Assembly (NCBI GenBank): GCA_021802945.1
Contig: JAJZRE010000007.1
Span: 1 to 51,829, forward strand
Direction of reading: 5' to 3'
Source of the DNA: Pseudomonadota bacterium
Lineage (GTDB): Bacteria > Pseudomonadota > Gammaproteobacteria > Burkholderiales > Thiobacillaceae
DNA: 51,829 bases
Of the stretch, positions 43,519-51,829 are shown one piece after another (positions within the stretch are counted from its first letter, which is position 1; every line of letters begins with the position of its first letter). Below the pieces are notes generated by a model. That model was given only the letters and a program-made list of their open reading frames with translations. It had not been told where the DNA came from and did no database searches. The position numbers and the translations under genes were made by a program.

Positions 43519-44139
43519 ATGAAAAAGCGCCTCTCCGTCCCCCCAACGAAAAGCGCGCTGCTGCAGGTCGGCCGCCAGGCGCGCTTTCTGGAGCAGGGCC
43601 GGCAGATGCTGGAAAAGAAACGCGACCTGCTGACGCGCCTGGTCTACGAGCGGCTGGCGCAATACCGTGCGTTGCGCGCGCAGACCCAGCGCGAGCTCGC
43701 CGAAGCGTACCGCTGGCTCGGCATCGTGCAGATGCGCATGGGCGAGCAGATGCTGCGCCAGGCGTCGGTCGGGCTGAAGCCGGCGGTGGCGATCAAGGTG
43801 GTGGCGCGTTCCAGCATCGGCGTGGAATACCCCAGCGTGTCGGCCGAGCCGCTGCCGCTGCAGCCGGTGGGACTGATGTGGACCGATGTCAGCTTCGACG
43901 AGGCGCGTTTGCGCCTGCGCGAACTGACGGTGACGCTGGCGCGGCTGGGCGAGGCGGAGAACGCGCTGTGGCGTTTGCTCGCCGCCAGCCGCAAGACGCA
44001 GAAGCGGGTCAACGCGCTGAAGTACAACATCATCCCGCGCTACCGGGCGACGGTGCGGCATATCCGCGCCGCGCTGGAGGAGGACGAGCGCAACACCCTG
44101 TTCCAGATCAAGGTGCTGCGCGCGCGCCTGCCGGCCTGA
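43519..44139 (+). CDS. V/A-type ATP synthase subunit D
   Basis: 206 aa, two long antiparallel helices (about 1-75 and 130-200) forming the central shaft, with VPPTKSALLQVGRQARFLEQGRQMLEKKRDLL (in pieces) at the N-terminus, the conserved opening of subunit D. The ATG at 43519 is preceded by the repeat and by no clear ribosome site (only CGAAG). Last gene of the ATPase operon. Confidence 0.92.
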   Translation: MKKRLSVPPTKSALLQVGRQARFLEQGRQMLEKKRDLLTRLVYERLAQYRALRAQTQRELAEAYRWLGIVQMRMGEQMLRQASVGLKPAVAIKVVARSSIGVEYPSVSAEPLPLQPVGLMWTDVSFDEARLRLRELTVTLARLGEAENALWRLLAASRKTQKRVNALKYNIIPRYRATVRHIRAALEEDERNTLFQIKVLRARLPA

Positions 44140-44149
44140 GCGCGGTCGG

Positions 44150-44292
44150 TTTCCGGCTTCATGAACAGGATGATCACGCTGCCCATGGTGGCGCCGATCT
44201 TCAGCACGCCCCTGCCGCCGCCAGGATGGACACGCCCTTGTCCTTGCCGGGCAGCAGGCCGCCGGGGATGAGGATCTTGTAGCCCGCGGCAA
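44150..44292 (-). pseudogene. Short frameshifted gene remnant after the ATPase operon
   Basis: The minus strand reads protein-like sequence in two frames joined by one shift: GYKILIPGGLLPGKDKGVS followed by GVLKIGATMGSVIILFMKPE. It lacks a start and is only about 47 codons long, so it looks like the leftover of a membrane protein. The parent gene is not recognised. Confidence 0.3.
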
Positions 44293-44324
44293 AAAAGGAA
44301 ATTTGTGGACAGGAAACGCTCAGC

Positions 44325-44351
44325 GACGGCAATTCGCCGTCTTGCCTTTTT
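44325..44351 (+). terminator. Terminator-like hairpin before the CHRD-like gene
   Basis: GACGGC-AATTC-GCCGTC (6-bp stem, 5-base loop) followed by TTGCCTTTTT. In plus orientation it would end read-through from the ATPase operon, 52 bases before the next start codon. Confidence 0.5.
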
Positions 44352-44402
44352 GGAGCCCGGTGCTATAAACCGATCCTCGTTACCTCAGGAGGAAGAAAAG
44401 TG

Positions 44403-44804
44403 ATGCGTAAACAGGTCGTGGCACTGCTGTTTTCGGGGCTGTTCGCCAATGCTGCGCTGGCCGCCCACGATGTCGTGACGGTCAAGCTCGATGCCCAGAA
44501 CGATTCCGGTCAGACCGGCACGGCGACCCTGACGCCGGAAGGGGACAAGACCAGGGTGGTCATAGAACTTTCCAATGGACCCAAGGGGGTTGCGCAGCCC
44601 GCGCATATCCATCTGGGAACCTGCGACAAGCTGGACAAGGCGCCGAAGTGGAAGCTGGAAGCGGTCAAGGACGGCAAATCCGTCACCGTGATTCCCGCCT
44701 CGCTGAAAACCATCCTGAAAGACAGGACGGCGATCAACGTTCACAAGAGCGCGGCTGAAATTCAGGTTTACGTGTCCTGCGGAAACATCGCCGCGGGAAT
44801 GTAG
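44403..44804 (+). CDS. Secreted CHRD-like protein of unknown function
   Basis: 133 aa. Signal peptide ending NAALA-AHD, then a small all-beta domain with PAHIHLGTC and INVHKS...YVSCGNI. Such PxHIHxGxC / xNVHxS proteins resemble CHRD or Cu-Zn superoxide-dismutase-like folds, with His residues that might hold a metal. AGGAGG lies 10 bases upstream of the ATG. No operon partner. The name is by pattern only. Confidence 0.75.
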   Translation: MRKQVVALLFSGLFANAALAAHDVVTVKLDAQNDSGQTGTATLTPEGDKTRVVIELSNGPKGVAQPAHIHLGTCDKLDKAPKWKLEAVKDGKSVTVIPASLKTILKDRTAINVHKSAAEIQVYVSCGNIAAGM

Positions 44805-44965
44805 CGCCCAGGCTAGAAAGCCGTTTTCGGGCGCAGCCTTGGCGGGCTGCGCCGCCTAAGTTCGCGCCGCAAACGGTTGATCAGCTTGTCCACGGCGAAC
44901 AGGCATCCTGCCCAGCCCTCAGCATACCCGGCATCATCCCTTTTCATGTCCTGATCTCTCCGCGT

Positions 44966-45228
44966 TCAAGGGCGAAGGCTCCCCTCCACCTTGGGCGGCT
45001 CGACCGGTTTCTGGCTCAGGACCCATTCGACCATGACCTTGATCTCCCGATCGGATAGCCGGGGATGCCCCGGCATCGGCACGCCGCCGGTATAGGCTGC
45101 CCACAGCCCTGGACTGCCGCTCTTGACGGCGGCGGCGAGCTTGTCGACCCGCACCCCGGCAAGCGGCCCGCAGGCCGGCAGAATGAGAAGAAGGGCGCGA
45201 CTGGCCCTTTCATGGCATGGCGTCCTGA
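44966..45228 (-). pseudogene. Broken class I cytochrome c, heme site lost
   Basis: The C-terminal half of a c551/c5-like cytochrome is clear: LAAAVKSGSPGLWAAYTGGVPMPGHPRLSD, including the axial Met in PMPGHP, then EIKVMVEWVLSQKP. In front of it there should be a CxxCH heme site and helix, but the frame reads LLLILPACGPLAGV, so about 30 residues have been deleted or fused to a signal-like stretch. No bound heme is expected. Confidence 0.55.
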
Positions 45229-45233
45229 AGTCG

Positions 45234-46100
45234 CTATTTCTCCAGCGTCTTGCCCTTGAACTGGATGCTTGCACCCGGCTTCATCACCAGAGGCTTGATG
45301 TGCGCTTTCTCCACGGCCTTCGCCCAGCCGCCGGCATCCCGGGTCAGGATGGGGAAGGTGGCGTAGTGCTGCGGAATGGCCAGTCTCACGCCGACGGTTT
45401 TCGCGGCGAGAGCGGCCATGCCGGGCCCCATGCCGAAGTGGCCGCCGATGTTGATGAGGCCGACGTCGGGGTGGTATTGCTCGCGAATCAGCTTCATGTC
45501 GCTGAAATAGGCCGTGTCGCCGGTGTCGTAGATGGTGGGCCCGTCCTTGATCATGAGCACGAAGCCGGCGGGATTGCCGCCGTAGACCATGTCGGCCTCA
45601 TCGGGGCCGGCGTGCGGATTCTGCAGGCCGCTGGAATGGATGGCCGGCACCATCGCCACCGTGACCTCGCCGTCGGCGATCCGGATCTCGCCGCCGATGT
45701 TCATCAGCGAGTCGAAGCCCATCTGGTCTTTCGGATAGCCGAGCAGCCTGGCCATATTGCTGCCGAGCTCGAAGTTGGTCACCAGCCGTGCGCCGGTCTT
45801 CTTCGCCAGGGCGACGGAATCGCCCACGTGGTCGAAGTGTCCGTGGGTGATCAGGATGTAATCGGCCTTGTCGATACCCCTGAGCGCGTCCTTGTCCTTG
45901 CCGGCGGCGGGGTTCAGCGGATTGTTGAGCCAGGGATCGACGTACAGCACCTTGCCCTTGGGCGTGACGATGCGGAATGCGGCATGGCCGAACCAGGTGA
46001 GTTGCGTGACGCCGTCGGCGGCGAGCGCGGAACCGGTGCTGGCCAGGGTGAGGGCGAGCGCGGCGATGACCCCGCTCAGAACGGCAGACATGCGACGCAT
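45234..46100 (-). CDS. Secreted metallo-beta-lactamase-fold hydrolase (UPF0173-like)
   Basis: 288 aa. Signal peptide ending GSALA-ADG, then a beta-lactamase-fold metal site THGHFDHVGD and later histidines in AIHSSG and NIGGHFGMGP. Close to the YtkL/UPF0173 family, but exported, which is unusual since most members are cytosolic. AAGGAG lies 7 bases before the ATG at 46100. The larger frame up to 46589 is not supported. Substrate unknown. Confidence 0.88.
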   Translation of the reverse strand: MRRMSAVLSGVIAALALTLASTGSALAADGVTQLTWFGHAAFRIVTPKGKVLYVDPWLNNPLNPAAGKDKDALRGIDKADYILITHGHFDHVGDSVALAKKTGARLVTNFELGSNMARLLGYPKDQMGFDSLMNIGGEIRIADGEVTVAMVPAIHSSGLQNPHAGPDEADMVYGGNPAGFVLMIKDGPTIYDTGDTAYFSDMKLIREQYHPDVGLINIGGHFGMGPGMAALAAKTVGVRLAIPQHYATFPILTRDAGGWAKAVEKAHIKPLVMKPGASIQFKGKTLEK

Positions 46101-46240
46101 GGGCGTGCTCCTTGTTGGTTTTTGGATGTGGCTGAACAGTTCGTGAAGCTGCATCAGCATAGCGCGGGAGTCGGCCGCCTGCCACGGTTCAACAAGAGGA
46201 TGAAGCGCGACACGATCATCATTTTTTGCGGGACCGGCAG

Positions 46241-46307
46241 CAACCTGCCAACCACGACCCAGAAGAGTCCATGGCCTGGTCACGGGCCGTTTGCCGTTCA
46301 GTCGATC
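46241..46307. repeat. Diverged direct repeat, copy 1
   Basis: Matches 47484-47550 without gaps at 54 of 67 positions by eye, including the shared block TGGTCACGGGCC. On the minus strand both copies read RLNGxRPVTxP...RGWQ, so they may derive from one duplicated gene. Confidence 0.6.
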
Positions 46308-46414
46308 CCCGCGGCAGGGGCCTGCATTCGTCATGAGGCGGCGAAAGGAGAGCGCCCGTGAATCGTTGCGGCGGCGAGGAAACGTCCGGATGCACCGTGC
46401 CCTCTGGCCTGCAT

Positions 46415-46654
46415 TCACCATGGCCCCCGCACCAACAGGGGATGCCGCTTCACGCGCAGATTGCCTTCCCAGCCGCAGTCCACCGAGCGGCAGCGGTAGC
46501 GGCTGACAGTTGTGAACATGCTCATGAGCAGATCGGCAAATCGGCGATGTACGCGGTAAGCAGGGCCGTTGCAGCGGGGGCATGTGCATGCGGAAGAGGA
46601 GGAATAGCAGCCTTCGTCAGGACGATCGCCACCGGTCGCAGGGAGTATATTCAT
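46415..46654 (-). CDS. Small zinc-ribbon protein
   Basis: 79 aa with CTCPRCNGPAYRVHRRFADLL and then YRCRSVDCGWEGNLR, i.e. two CxxC-like knuckles suited to a structural zinc. Such short zinc-ribbon ORFs occur in betaproteobacteria without known role. No ribosome site; a TTG 39 bases upstream is an alternative start. Confidence 0.4.
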   Translation of the reverse strand: MNILPATGGDRPDEGCYSSSSACTCPRCNGPAYRVHRRFADLLMSMFTTVSRYRCRSVDCGWEGNLRVKRHPLLVRGPW

Positions 46655-47483
46655 GGTTTTTTGACTAACCTCAAGGTGATGTTGCCGTATCAACTGCGCT
46701 GTGCACTGGCCATCGTGCTAATCAATCCGGCAGAAACCGCCAGTTGCCGCCACGCCTGAACAACGGTGTGGCGCAATGGAGCGTCTGTAATCAGACATGA
46801 AGGGGCATCAAGAACATGCGCCAGCCCTGAGCCTGACGCCACACCGCACCGCGCCACGCTCAGGCAGGCCACTTGAACTGCTTCCAGTTGCCTTCAACGA
46901 TAATATCCAGTCCATCTTGACTCCTCCGGTTCGCACTCCGACTGACGGCGTCGCCAATCGGGCTTTCTTCGTTGCCAGCCGGCCTCTCGCCACGTACTCA
47001 CGTCGCATGACCTGCAGCTTGCAGGGGGAATGCCGTAACGACTGTCCGGGCAACTTTTATAGAATCTCCAGATGAAAGCGCAAGGCTACTCGCATCCTCG
47101 AGAGCTATCTGTACGGTGCCGTACGGAGTGCGGGGTTCTGTGGTAATGGACTTTTCCTGCTATAGCTATTCGATCTATGCAGGTCGGCAGCAAAAGGAAG
47201 GCTACGGTTCTTCCAATGACGCACAAGCCTCGTTCGGGGCGTCGTCGTTCTCGGCCGCCAGCTTCCTGTACGACTGGCAAACTCTGGAGCTGACGATCAA
47301 CTTGAATTACTGGGCGCGCATCGCAAAGCCGGTCGACTGGGGGCTGTCCAACACTGACGACCACGCTGGCTGAAAAGGCCGGTTTGCCACTTGGGCAGAA
47401 GCCGTTGGGTCGGGTAGCAGCCAATTGGGGCCACCAAGCAGTCAGCTGGCTTGCGCTGGTAGTCACATCGACAGGAATCAGGG

Positions 47484-47550
47484 CAATCTGCCAACCCCGA
47501 TCCAAAGGAACCAATGGCTTGGTCACGGGCCTTGTGCCGTTCAATCGGTC
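47484..47550. repeat. Diverged direct repeat, copy 2
   Basis: Partner of 46241-46307, same orientation, 1243 bases further on. The minus-strand frame around it (47086-47763) is open but has poor codon use and no start signal, so it is treated as decayed. Confidence 0.6.
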
Positions 47551-47906
47551 AGGCGCGACAAAGATGAGATGAGCCAGCGGTGGTGGGCGAGCGTAGGCGG
47601 ACACACCGCAGGCTTTCGGTGCATCGGGATCGCTTGGACAGCATGCGTATCGGCCGCTGAGATACGCGGAGGACATTGCCGTCAAGAACGAAATTGGCCG
47701 CCGTTCTCGCGCACGCCGGGTATGTGGCCCTTGTCGCACCAGCCGTTGATCCACCGCTGTCATCGCCTGGGCACCACGCCGGGGTTTGGGTTACGGCCCC
47801 AGCAGTGGTCTTGGGCTGCTGTGAGTGATCCTGATCATTCCGCTTTTATTGTGGAAGATATACGCGCCCTCGTGCTGAATTCTGTCGCTTGCATTTCATT
47901 AGGCCA

Positions 47907-49637
47907 TCAATGGGGAAGGGCAGACGATACGCCTGTCTGCAGCAAGACAGCGAGCGCCTCTGCTCCCATCGGACGGCCGAAATAGTAGCCTTGCCCCTCG
48001 TCGCACTGCCGCGCCAGCAGAAAGGCGACCTGCCCGGCTGTTTCCACGCCCTCCGCAATGACGTGCAGCCTGAGCGCTTTTGCCATGCTGATCACGGCAC
48101 CGGCGATGGCGGCATCGTCCGGGTTGTGGGTCATCCGGCTTACGAACGACTGGTCGATCTTCAGGGTGTCGATCGGAAACTGCCGCAGATAACTCAGGCT
48201 GGAATAGCCGGTGCCGAAGTCATCGACCGCGAGCTTGATGCCCAGGTCTGCGAGCGCATGCAGCACGTAGCCCGTGGCCTCGGCATCGCGCATGAGGACG
48301 CTTTCGGTCAGTTCGAGTTCCAGATAGCGCGGTTCCAGACGCGCATCCTCGAGGGTCGCGCGGATATTTTCGAAAAAATCCCTAGCGTGGAACTCGGGCG
48401 CGGAGGTGTTGATGGCGACGGTGATCGGCGGCAGGCCCGCATCCTGCCAGGCCCGGGCCTGGTTGCAGGCCTCGCGCAGCACCCAGCGTCCGATCGGCAG
48501 GATCAGGCCGCAATCTTCGGCGATGGGCACGAACTGCGCTGGCGAAACCAACCCGCGTTGCGGATGCTGCCAGCGGATGAGCGCCTCGACGCCGACGATC
48601 GCGCCGCTCTGAAGATTGATTTTCGGCTGGTAGTGCAACACGAATTCCTGCAATTCCAGCGCGCGGCGCAGTCCACCCTCGATGAATTGCCGCTCGACGG
48701 CCCGGGCATTCATGCTCTGCTCGAAGAACTGGTAATTGTTGCGTCCGTTTTCCTTGGCGTGGTACATCGCGCTGTCCGCGCACTTGATCAGGGTTTCCGC
48801 ATCCAGACCGTCGTCGGGGTAGATGCTGATGCCGATGCTCGCGCCGATGTGGATCGTGTGTCCGTCGATGTGGTGCGGCAGCACCAGCGCCGCCAGCACC
48901 TTTTGCGCGGACAGCGCCGCGTCTTCTGCGTGCTCGATATAGGGCAGCAGCAGCACGAATTCATCGCCCCCCTGGCGGCTGACGGTGTCCGAGTGGCGCA
49001 CGCACCCCACCAGGCGTTGCGCCACCGACTGCAGCAGCTGGTCGCCCACCGCATGCCCCAGCGAGTCGTTGATGTGCTTGAACTGATCCAGATCCATGAA
49101 CATCACCGCAAGCTGCCTGCCTTGACGGCGGGCCAGCTCGATGGCCTGGCCAAGCCGGTCCTGCAGCAGGGTTCGATTGGGCAAGTCGGTGAGCACGTCG
49201 TGGTGGACCAGATGCTCCAGATTATCTTTGGCGGCCTGGACCTGTTCGGCCAGTTTGTGCGCTTCAAGGCTGGCGGTGACGAGGTGTGCGTTGGCTTGCT
49301 GCAGCATCAGGATGTGATCGTCGGACGCGGCCTGCGCCCCCGCCGCGCGAATTTCAAGCTCGCGCGAGGTGGCGGCCCCTTCGCGCACATCGGCCACGCC
49401 TTCCCGCACCTGCGCCGCGCCCTCGCGCAGATGGGCCGCGTCTTCGCGCAAGTCGGCGGCATCTTCCCGTGCCGTGGCCGATTTCTCGCGGCTCAGGACG
49501 GCCGCTTCATCGTCGGCGACGGCGCTTTCCCTGCGCGCGATATCTTTTTCGAGGACCGCTGCCAGCCTGTCTTCGAACTGGCCCGCTTGACCCGGGCCAT
49601 CGGTATCGGAAGCGCCGTTATTGTCCTTGCTGACCAT
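47907..49637 (-). CDS. GGDEF-EAL cyclic-di-GMP turnover protein
   Basis: 576 aa. A long N-terminal coiled coil (about 15-125) contains near-exact seven-residue repeats (REDAADL, REDAAHL, REGAAQV, REGVADV, REGAATS). A GGDEF domain with intact active site (QGGDEF, and DLDQFKHIND) follows, then an EAL domain with GVEALIRW, the metal-binding ELTESVL and the DDFGTGYSS and LKIDQSF signatures. Both activities could exist. No membrane segment or sensor domain. The ATG at 49637 has GGAGG 6 bases upstream; the GTG at 49643 does not. It lies 29 bases downstream of the KaiC-like gene. Confidence 0.92.
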   Translation of the reverse strand: MVSKDNNGASDTDGPGQAGQFEDRLAAVLEKDIARRESAVADDEAAVLSREKSATAREDAADLREDAAHLREGAAQVREGVADVREGAATSRELEIRAAGAQAASDDHILMLQQANAHLVTASLEAHKLAEQVQAAKDNLEHLVHHDVLTDLPNRTLLQDRLGQAIELARRQGRQLAVMFMDLDQFKHINDSLGHAVGDQLLQSVAQRLVGCVRHSDTVSRQGGDEFVLLLPYIEHAEDAALSAQKVLAALVLPHHIDGHTIHIGASIGISIYPDDGLDAETLIKCADSAMYHAKENGRNNYQFFEQSMNARAVERQFIEGGLRRALELQEFVLHYQPKINLQSGAIVGVEALIRWQHPQRGLVSPAQFVPIAEDCGLILPIGRWVLREACNQARAWQDAGLPPITVAINTSAPEFHARDFFENIRATLEDARLEPRYLELELTESVLMRDAEATGYVLHALADLGIKLAVDDFGTGYSSLSYLRQFPIDTLKIDQSFVSRMTHNPDDAAIAGAVISMAKALRLHVIAEGVETAGQVAFLLARQCDEGQGYYFGRPMGAEALAVLLQTGVSSALPH

Positions 49638-49666
49638 TTCCACCCTCCATTACGGGGCCGTTCAGG

Positions 49667-51127
49667 CTAGGGGCTGGCCGTGGGCCGGCCCGACATGATT
49701 CCGGCGTACCCAGACAAGGTTTCGCCAATCATGATGCCGTCGTCGGTAATGTCAAACAATCGAATGTCCTTGCTGTGCTCGCTGCCACGGACCTTGACCA
49801 CCGAGCAGACGCGTTTGAACTGGCCCGCGATTTCGATATAACGCTGCACGATGATGGCGTCGGCGAGAAAGGCGCTGCCGAACGGGCTGAAGCGCAAGTC
49901 GGTGTAGCGGTCTTCCAGTTCCGAGGTCATCAGTACGGTCACGCCCATGCCCGTCAGCTCGGCAATCATCCGGTACAGCGAGCCGCGAAAATCTTCCTGA
50001 AACTCGGGCGCCAGCGCCAGCTCGAACCCGGACAGGGAGTCGATGACGACGCGCTTGGCCTGCATGCGGTTAATCATTGCGATCAAATCATGCAGGGTTT
50101 CATCGATCGACAAATCCAGGGAACGCGTGTCGATCACCCCCACGTGTCCGGCCTTGACCAGCGCATGCAGCTTATTGTTCAGCAGTTGGCTGGGGCTTTT
50201 CTCGAACGCCGCAATCACGCCGGCCTCGCCCCGGCGCACCCCTTCGGCGAGAAATTCCGTCGCCAGGATGGTTTTCCCGGAGCCGGAGGGCCCGACCACC
50301 AGCAGCGAATAGCCCACCGGCAGGCCGCCGCCCAGCATGTCATCCAGGCCGGGCACCCCCATGGGCGCACGTTTGTCTCCCGTGGATAGCTTGATTGCCG
50401 CCTCAACCGCTGCGCCCGGCTGGACAATCGCGCGCGGGAAAACCTGAATGCCTGCGTTGCTGATACGGAAGGTATGCAAACCGGGCGCCTGGGCCTGGCC
50501 CCGCATTTTGACCACCTGCATTTTGCGCACGATGGAATTGCGGTGCAAACTTTGCGATATCCACAGGATGCCGTCCGCCACGGTAAAGACCGGGCTGGTC
50601 TCTGCTTCCGGCAGCAAATATTCGCCGATCAAAAATGTGGTGGCCTGCCAGCTGGTCATCTGCATGCCCAGTTGCTGCACGAAACGCTGCAGATCGAACG
50701 TGCCCTGTCCATTCGACTTCGCCGACTGCGCGACGGATCGAAACGAATCCACAAACACCAGGCCGGGCGCATAGTCTTTCACTTCGTCGGCGATATGCGA
50801 CAGGACGCGGTCAAAATTTCCGTTCTGGAGGTCTGCGGACAGGTTGACGAAGCGGATCGATTGATTGACTTTATCGATATCGAAAAACGCAAATTGCTGT
50901 TGATAACGGAGCATCTTCAACGCGGGCTCGCCGAGTACCGTGAAGAACAGCGCCCGATTATCCGGGTTGGCCAGCGAGAACATGATCTGGTGGGCGAGCG
51001 TGGTTTTTCCGCTTCCCGGCGTGCCCGCAATCAGGTTGAACGAGAATTCCGGCAGGCCGCCGCCCAACAGGTTGTCCAGACCCGGCACACCCGTTGCCAG
51101 ACGACGTATCGTTACCTTGCTACTCAT
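49667..51127 (-). CDS. KaiC-like double-domain ATPase
   Basis: 486 aa with two RecA/KaiC domains, Walker A GTPGSGKT (about 36-43) and GPSGSGKT (second domain, after LLVV), and Walker B LVFVDSF and RVVIDSL. Start at 51127 with AAGGAG upstream. Differs from clock KaiC: the CI catalytic pair reads VLGEP instead of TFEETP, and where KaiC carries phosphorylated Ser431-Thr432 the aligned residues are Ala-Phe. KaiA and KaiB are not nearby. More likely a signalling or partner-binding ATPase than a clock, perhaps acting with the adjacent cyclic-di-GMP protein. Confidence 0.9.
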   Translation of the reverse strand: MSSKVTIRRLATGVPGLDNLLGGGLPEFSFNLIAGTPGSGKTTLAHQIMFSLANPDNRALFFTVLGEPALKMLRYQQQFAFFDIDKVNQSIRFVNLSADLQNGNFDRVLSHIADEVKDYAPGLVFVDSFRSVAQSAKSNGQGTFDLQRFVQQLGMQMTSWQATTFLIGEYLLPEAETSPVFTVADGILWISQSLHRNSIVRKMQVVKMRGQAQAPGLHTFRISNAGIQVFPRAIVQPGAAVEAAIKLSTGDKRAPMGVPGLDDMLGGGLPVGYSLLVVGPSGSGKTILATEFLAEGVRRGEAGVIAAFEKSPSQLLNNKLHALVKAGHVGVIDTRSLDLSIDETLHDLIAMINRMQAKRVVIDSLSGFELALAPEFQEDFRGSLYRMIAELTGMGVTVLMTSELEDRYTDLRFSPFGSAFLADAIIVQRYIEIAGQFKRVCSVVKVRGSEHSKDIRLFDITDDGIMIGETLSGYAGIMSGRPTASP

Positions 51128-51242
51128 TGTTGAACTCCTTGCTGGCCTTGTCCGAAGCACCATTGCCCCAGGCCGAACGTAAAATGCGGGTCGTTAGCTG
51201 CTCGCCAATCAACACGGCCAGGATGTCGGTGAATGTGATCAA
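51120..51242 (-). CDS. Possible small protein overlapping the KaiC-like start
   Basis: A stop-free frame of 58 codons (51120-51296) ends TAG eight bases inside the KaiC-like gene; the first usable start in it is TTG at 51242, giving 40 aa: ITFTDILAVLIGEQL then TTRILRSAWG. It looks like natural protein, hydrophobic then charged. An ATG with a good AGAGAGGA site at 51284 opens a different frame that ends after 12 codons, so a frameshift is possible. Low certainty. Confidence 0.3.
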   Translation of the reverse strand: MITFTDILAVLIGEQLTTRILRSAWGNGASDKASKEFNNE

Positions 51243-51509
51243 TAGCAGGCCATCTGGCCTGGAGGCTGGTCTGCCATATTCGTAGTCCTCTCTTTTTCAA
51301 GCCTTGCTGCGCGCTTTGAGTTCGGGTGATGCGCCCGATTCTGGCCGCAAGCGGGAGCGGCAAGAAGATGGTTTCGATAGGAGCCTCTGGCCTGCGAACG
51401 ATCGCAGAAGCGGCACGGCCACCACACAAACCCAGTATAGCCCGGTCACTTTGACCAAAAACCTTCTCGTTGGTATGGGTATTGTTTTGGCTCTGGGCGC
51501 GATACGCTT

Positions 51510-51829
51510 TCAACTCAAGTCCACCTCGACGTAGTGCTCCCGGCGGTCGTCGGTCAGCGGAATGCGTGTGTCGGGACGCTCGATGCCATCCACTGCCACG
51601 CGGGCCACCTGTCCGGACAATTCACCAACGCGCCTGATGCTGATGTGGTAGACCGTTCCGCGATAGCGGTAGTGGATCGTATACGCGTCCCAGTGGGCCG
51701 GGACGCACGGCGCGATGCGCAGATGGTCCACTTCCAGCCGCAGGCCGAGCAGGGTTTCCACGGTGAGCCGGTACATCCAGCCCGCCGCCCCGGTGTACCA
51801 GGTCCAGCCGCCGCGGCCGGTGTGGGGCG
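51510..51829 (-). CDS. C-terminal end of a GH94-type glycoside phosphorylase / cyclic beta-glucan synthase
   Basis: The visible 105 codons read GRGGWTWYTGAAGWMYRL followed by LRLEVDHLRIAPCVPAHWDAYTIHYRYRGTVYHI in pieces, the conserved end of GH94 enzymes (cyclic beta-1,2-glucan synthase NdvB or cellobiose/chitobiose phosphorylase). The gene starts to the right of the window. Which of these it is cannot be told from the tail. Confidence 0.85.
   Translation of the reverse strand, partial: PHTGRGGWTWYTGAAGWMYRLTVETLLGLRLEVDHLRIAPCVPAHWDAYTIHYRYRGTVYHISIRRVGELSGQVARVAVDGIERPDTRIPLTDDRREHYVEVDLS

Larger units (their letters stand above)
46101..47906. other. Decayed, mostly non-coding stretch
   Basis: About 1.8 kb with lower GC than the flanks and no long gene with convincing codon use. 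It holds one zinc-ribbon ORF (46415-46654) and two copies of a 67-base segment (46241-46307 and 47484-47550). Near 46876 on the minus strand a 40-codon tail reads GLDIIVEGNWKQFKWPA before its stop, protein-like but not recognised. Probably a former insertion or gene-decay site. Confidence 0.5.

Noticed and set aside
47086-47763. Minus-strand 225-codon frame in the decayed stretch
   Set aside because: No start signal, no recognised domain and poor codon use; treated as decayed.
49667-51127. Circadian clock KaiC
   Set aside because: No kaiA/kaiB, and clock phosphosites and one catalytic Glu appear absent.

Overview
The window reads as the energy-metabolism core of a GC-rich betaproteobacterium, most like a Thiobacillus-type chemolithotrophic denitrifier. 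This placement is inferred from gene content (narK1-narK2-narGH, clade I nosZ, an Isp-type [NiFe] hydrogenase) and not from a marker-gene comparison.

Layout. (1) 1-7725, minus strand: narK1, narK2, narG and the start of narH, which imports and reduces nitrate. The rest of narH, and presumably narJI, lies beyond the left edge. (2) 7726-8101: a divergent control region with a near-perfect NarL-type palindrome, followed by a small lipoprotein cytochrome c on the plus strand. (3) 8637-18157, minus strand: nosZRDFYL for nitrous oxide reduction, followed by two overlapping small genes of uncertain role and a second NosL-like protein. (4) 18509-21069, plus strand: narXL, the nitrate-sensing two-component pair, divergent from nosZ; then a CBS-domain protein and an OmpA-type lipoprotein. 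(5) 22599-28336, minus strand: hypE, hypF, hypD, hypB, hypA and hypC (transcribed C-A-B-D-F-E), all but hypE overlapping, for NiFe cofactor assembly. (6) 28486-35275, plus strand: maturation protease, HupH-like protein, hydrogenase small subunit, Isp1, Isp2, large subunit and HupE, a membrane-bound group 1e-like hydrogenase. (7) 35330-44139, plus strand: a complete V/A-type ATPase operon in the order H(G)-C-I-K-F-E-A-B-D, which is uncommon in a proteobacterium. (8) 44140-47900: a decayed stretch with a CHRD-like secreted protein, a broken cytochrome c, a secreted metallo-beta-lactamase-fold hydrolase, a zinc-ribbon ORF and duplicated fragments. (9) 47907-51127, minus strand: a divergent double-domain KaiC-like ATPase upstream of a GGDEF-EAL protein; then the C-terminal end of a GH94-type enzyme at the right edge.

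How the parts fit: hydrogen oxidation (hydrogenase plus Hyp proteins) would feed electrons to the quinone pool; nitrate and nitrous oxide reductases drain them; NarXL gives nitrate control; the V/A-ATPase couples ions to ATP alongside whatever F-type enzyme the cell has elsewhere.

The most unusual sequence-level signals are: degenerate heptamer (7-nt period) arrays at three gene junctions; a 269-bp foldback element between isp2 and the large subunit that supplies the last codons of isp2; a 59-codon frame that overlaps isp1 and isp2 by four bases on each side; a terminator-like hairpin between narG and narH; and the extra genes at the end of the nos operon. No tRNA, rRNA, CRISPR array or intact insertion sequence was seen.
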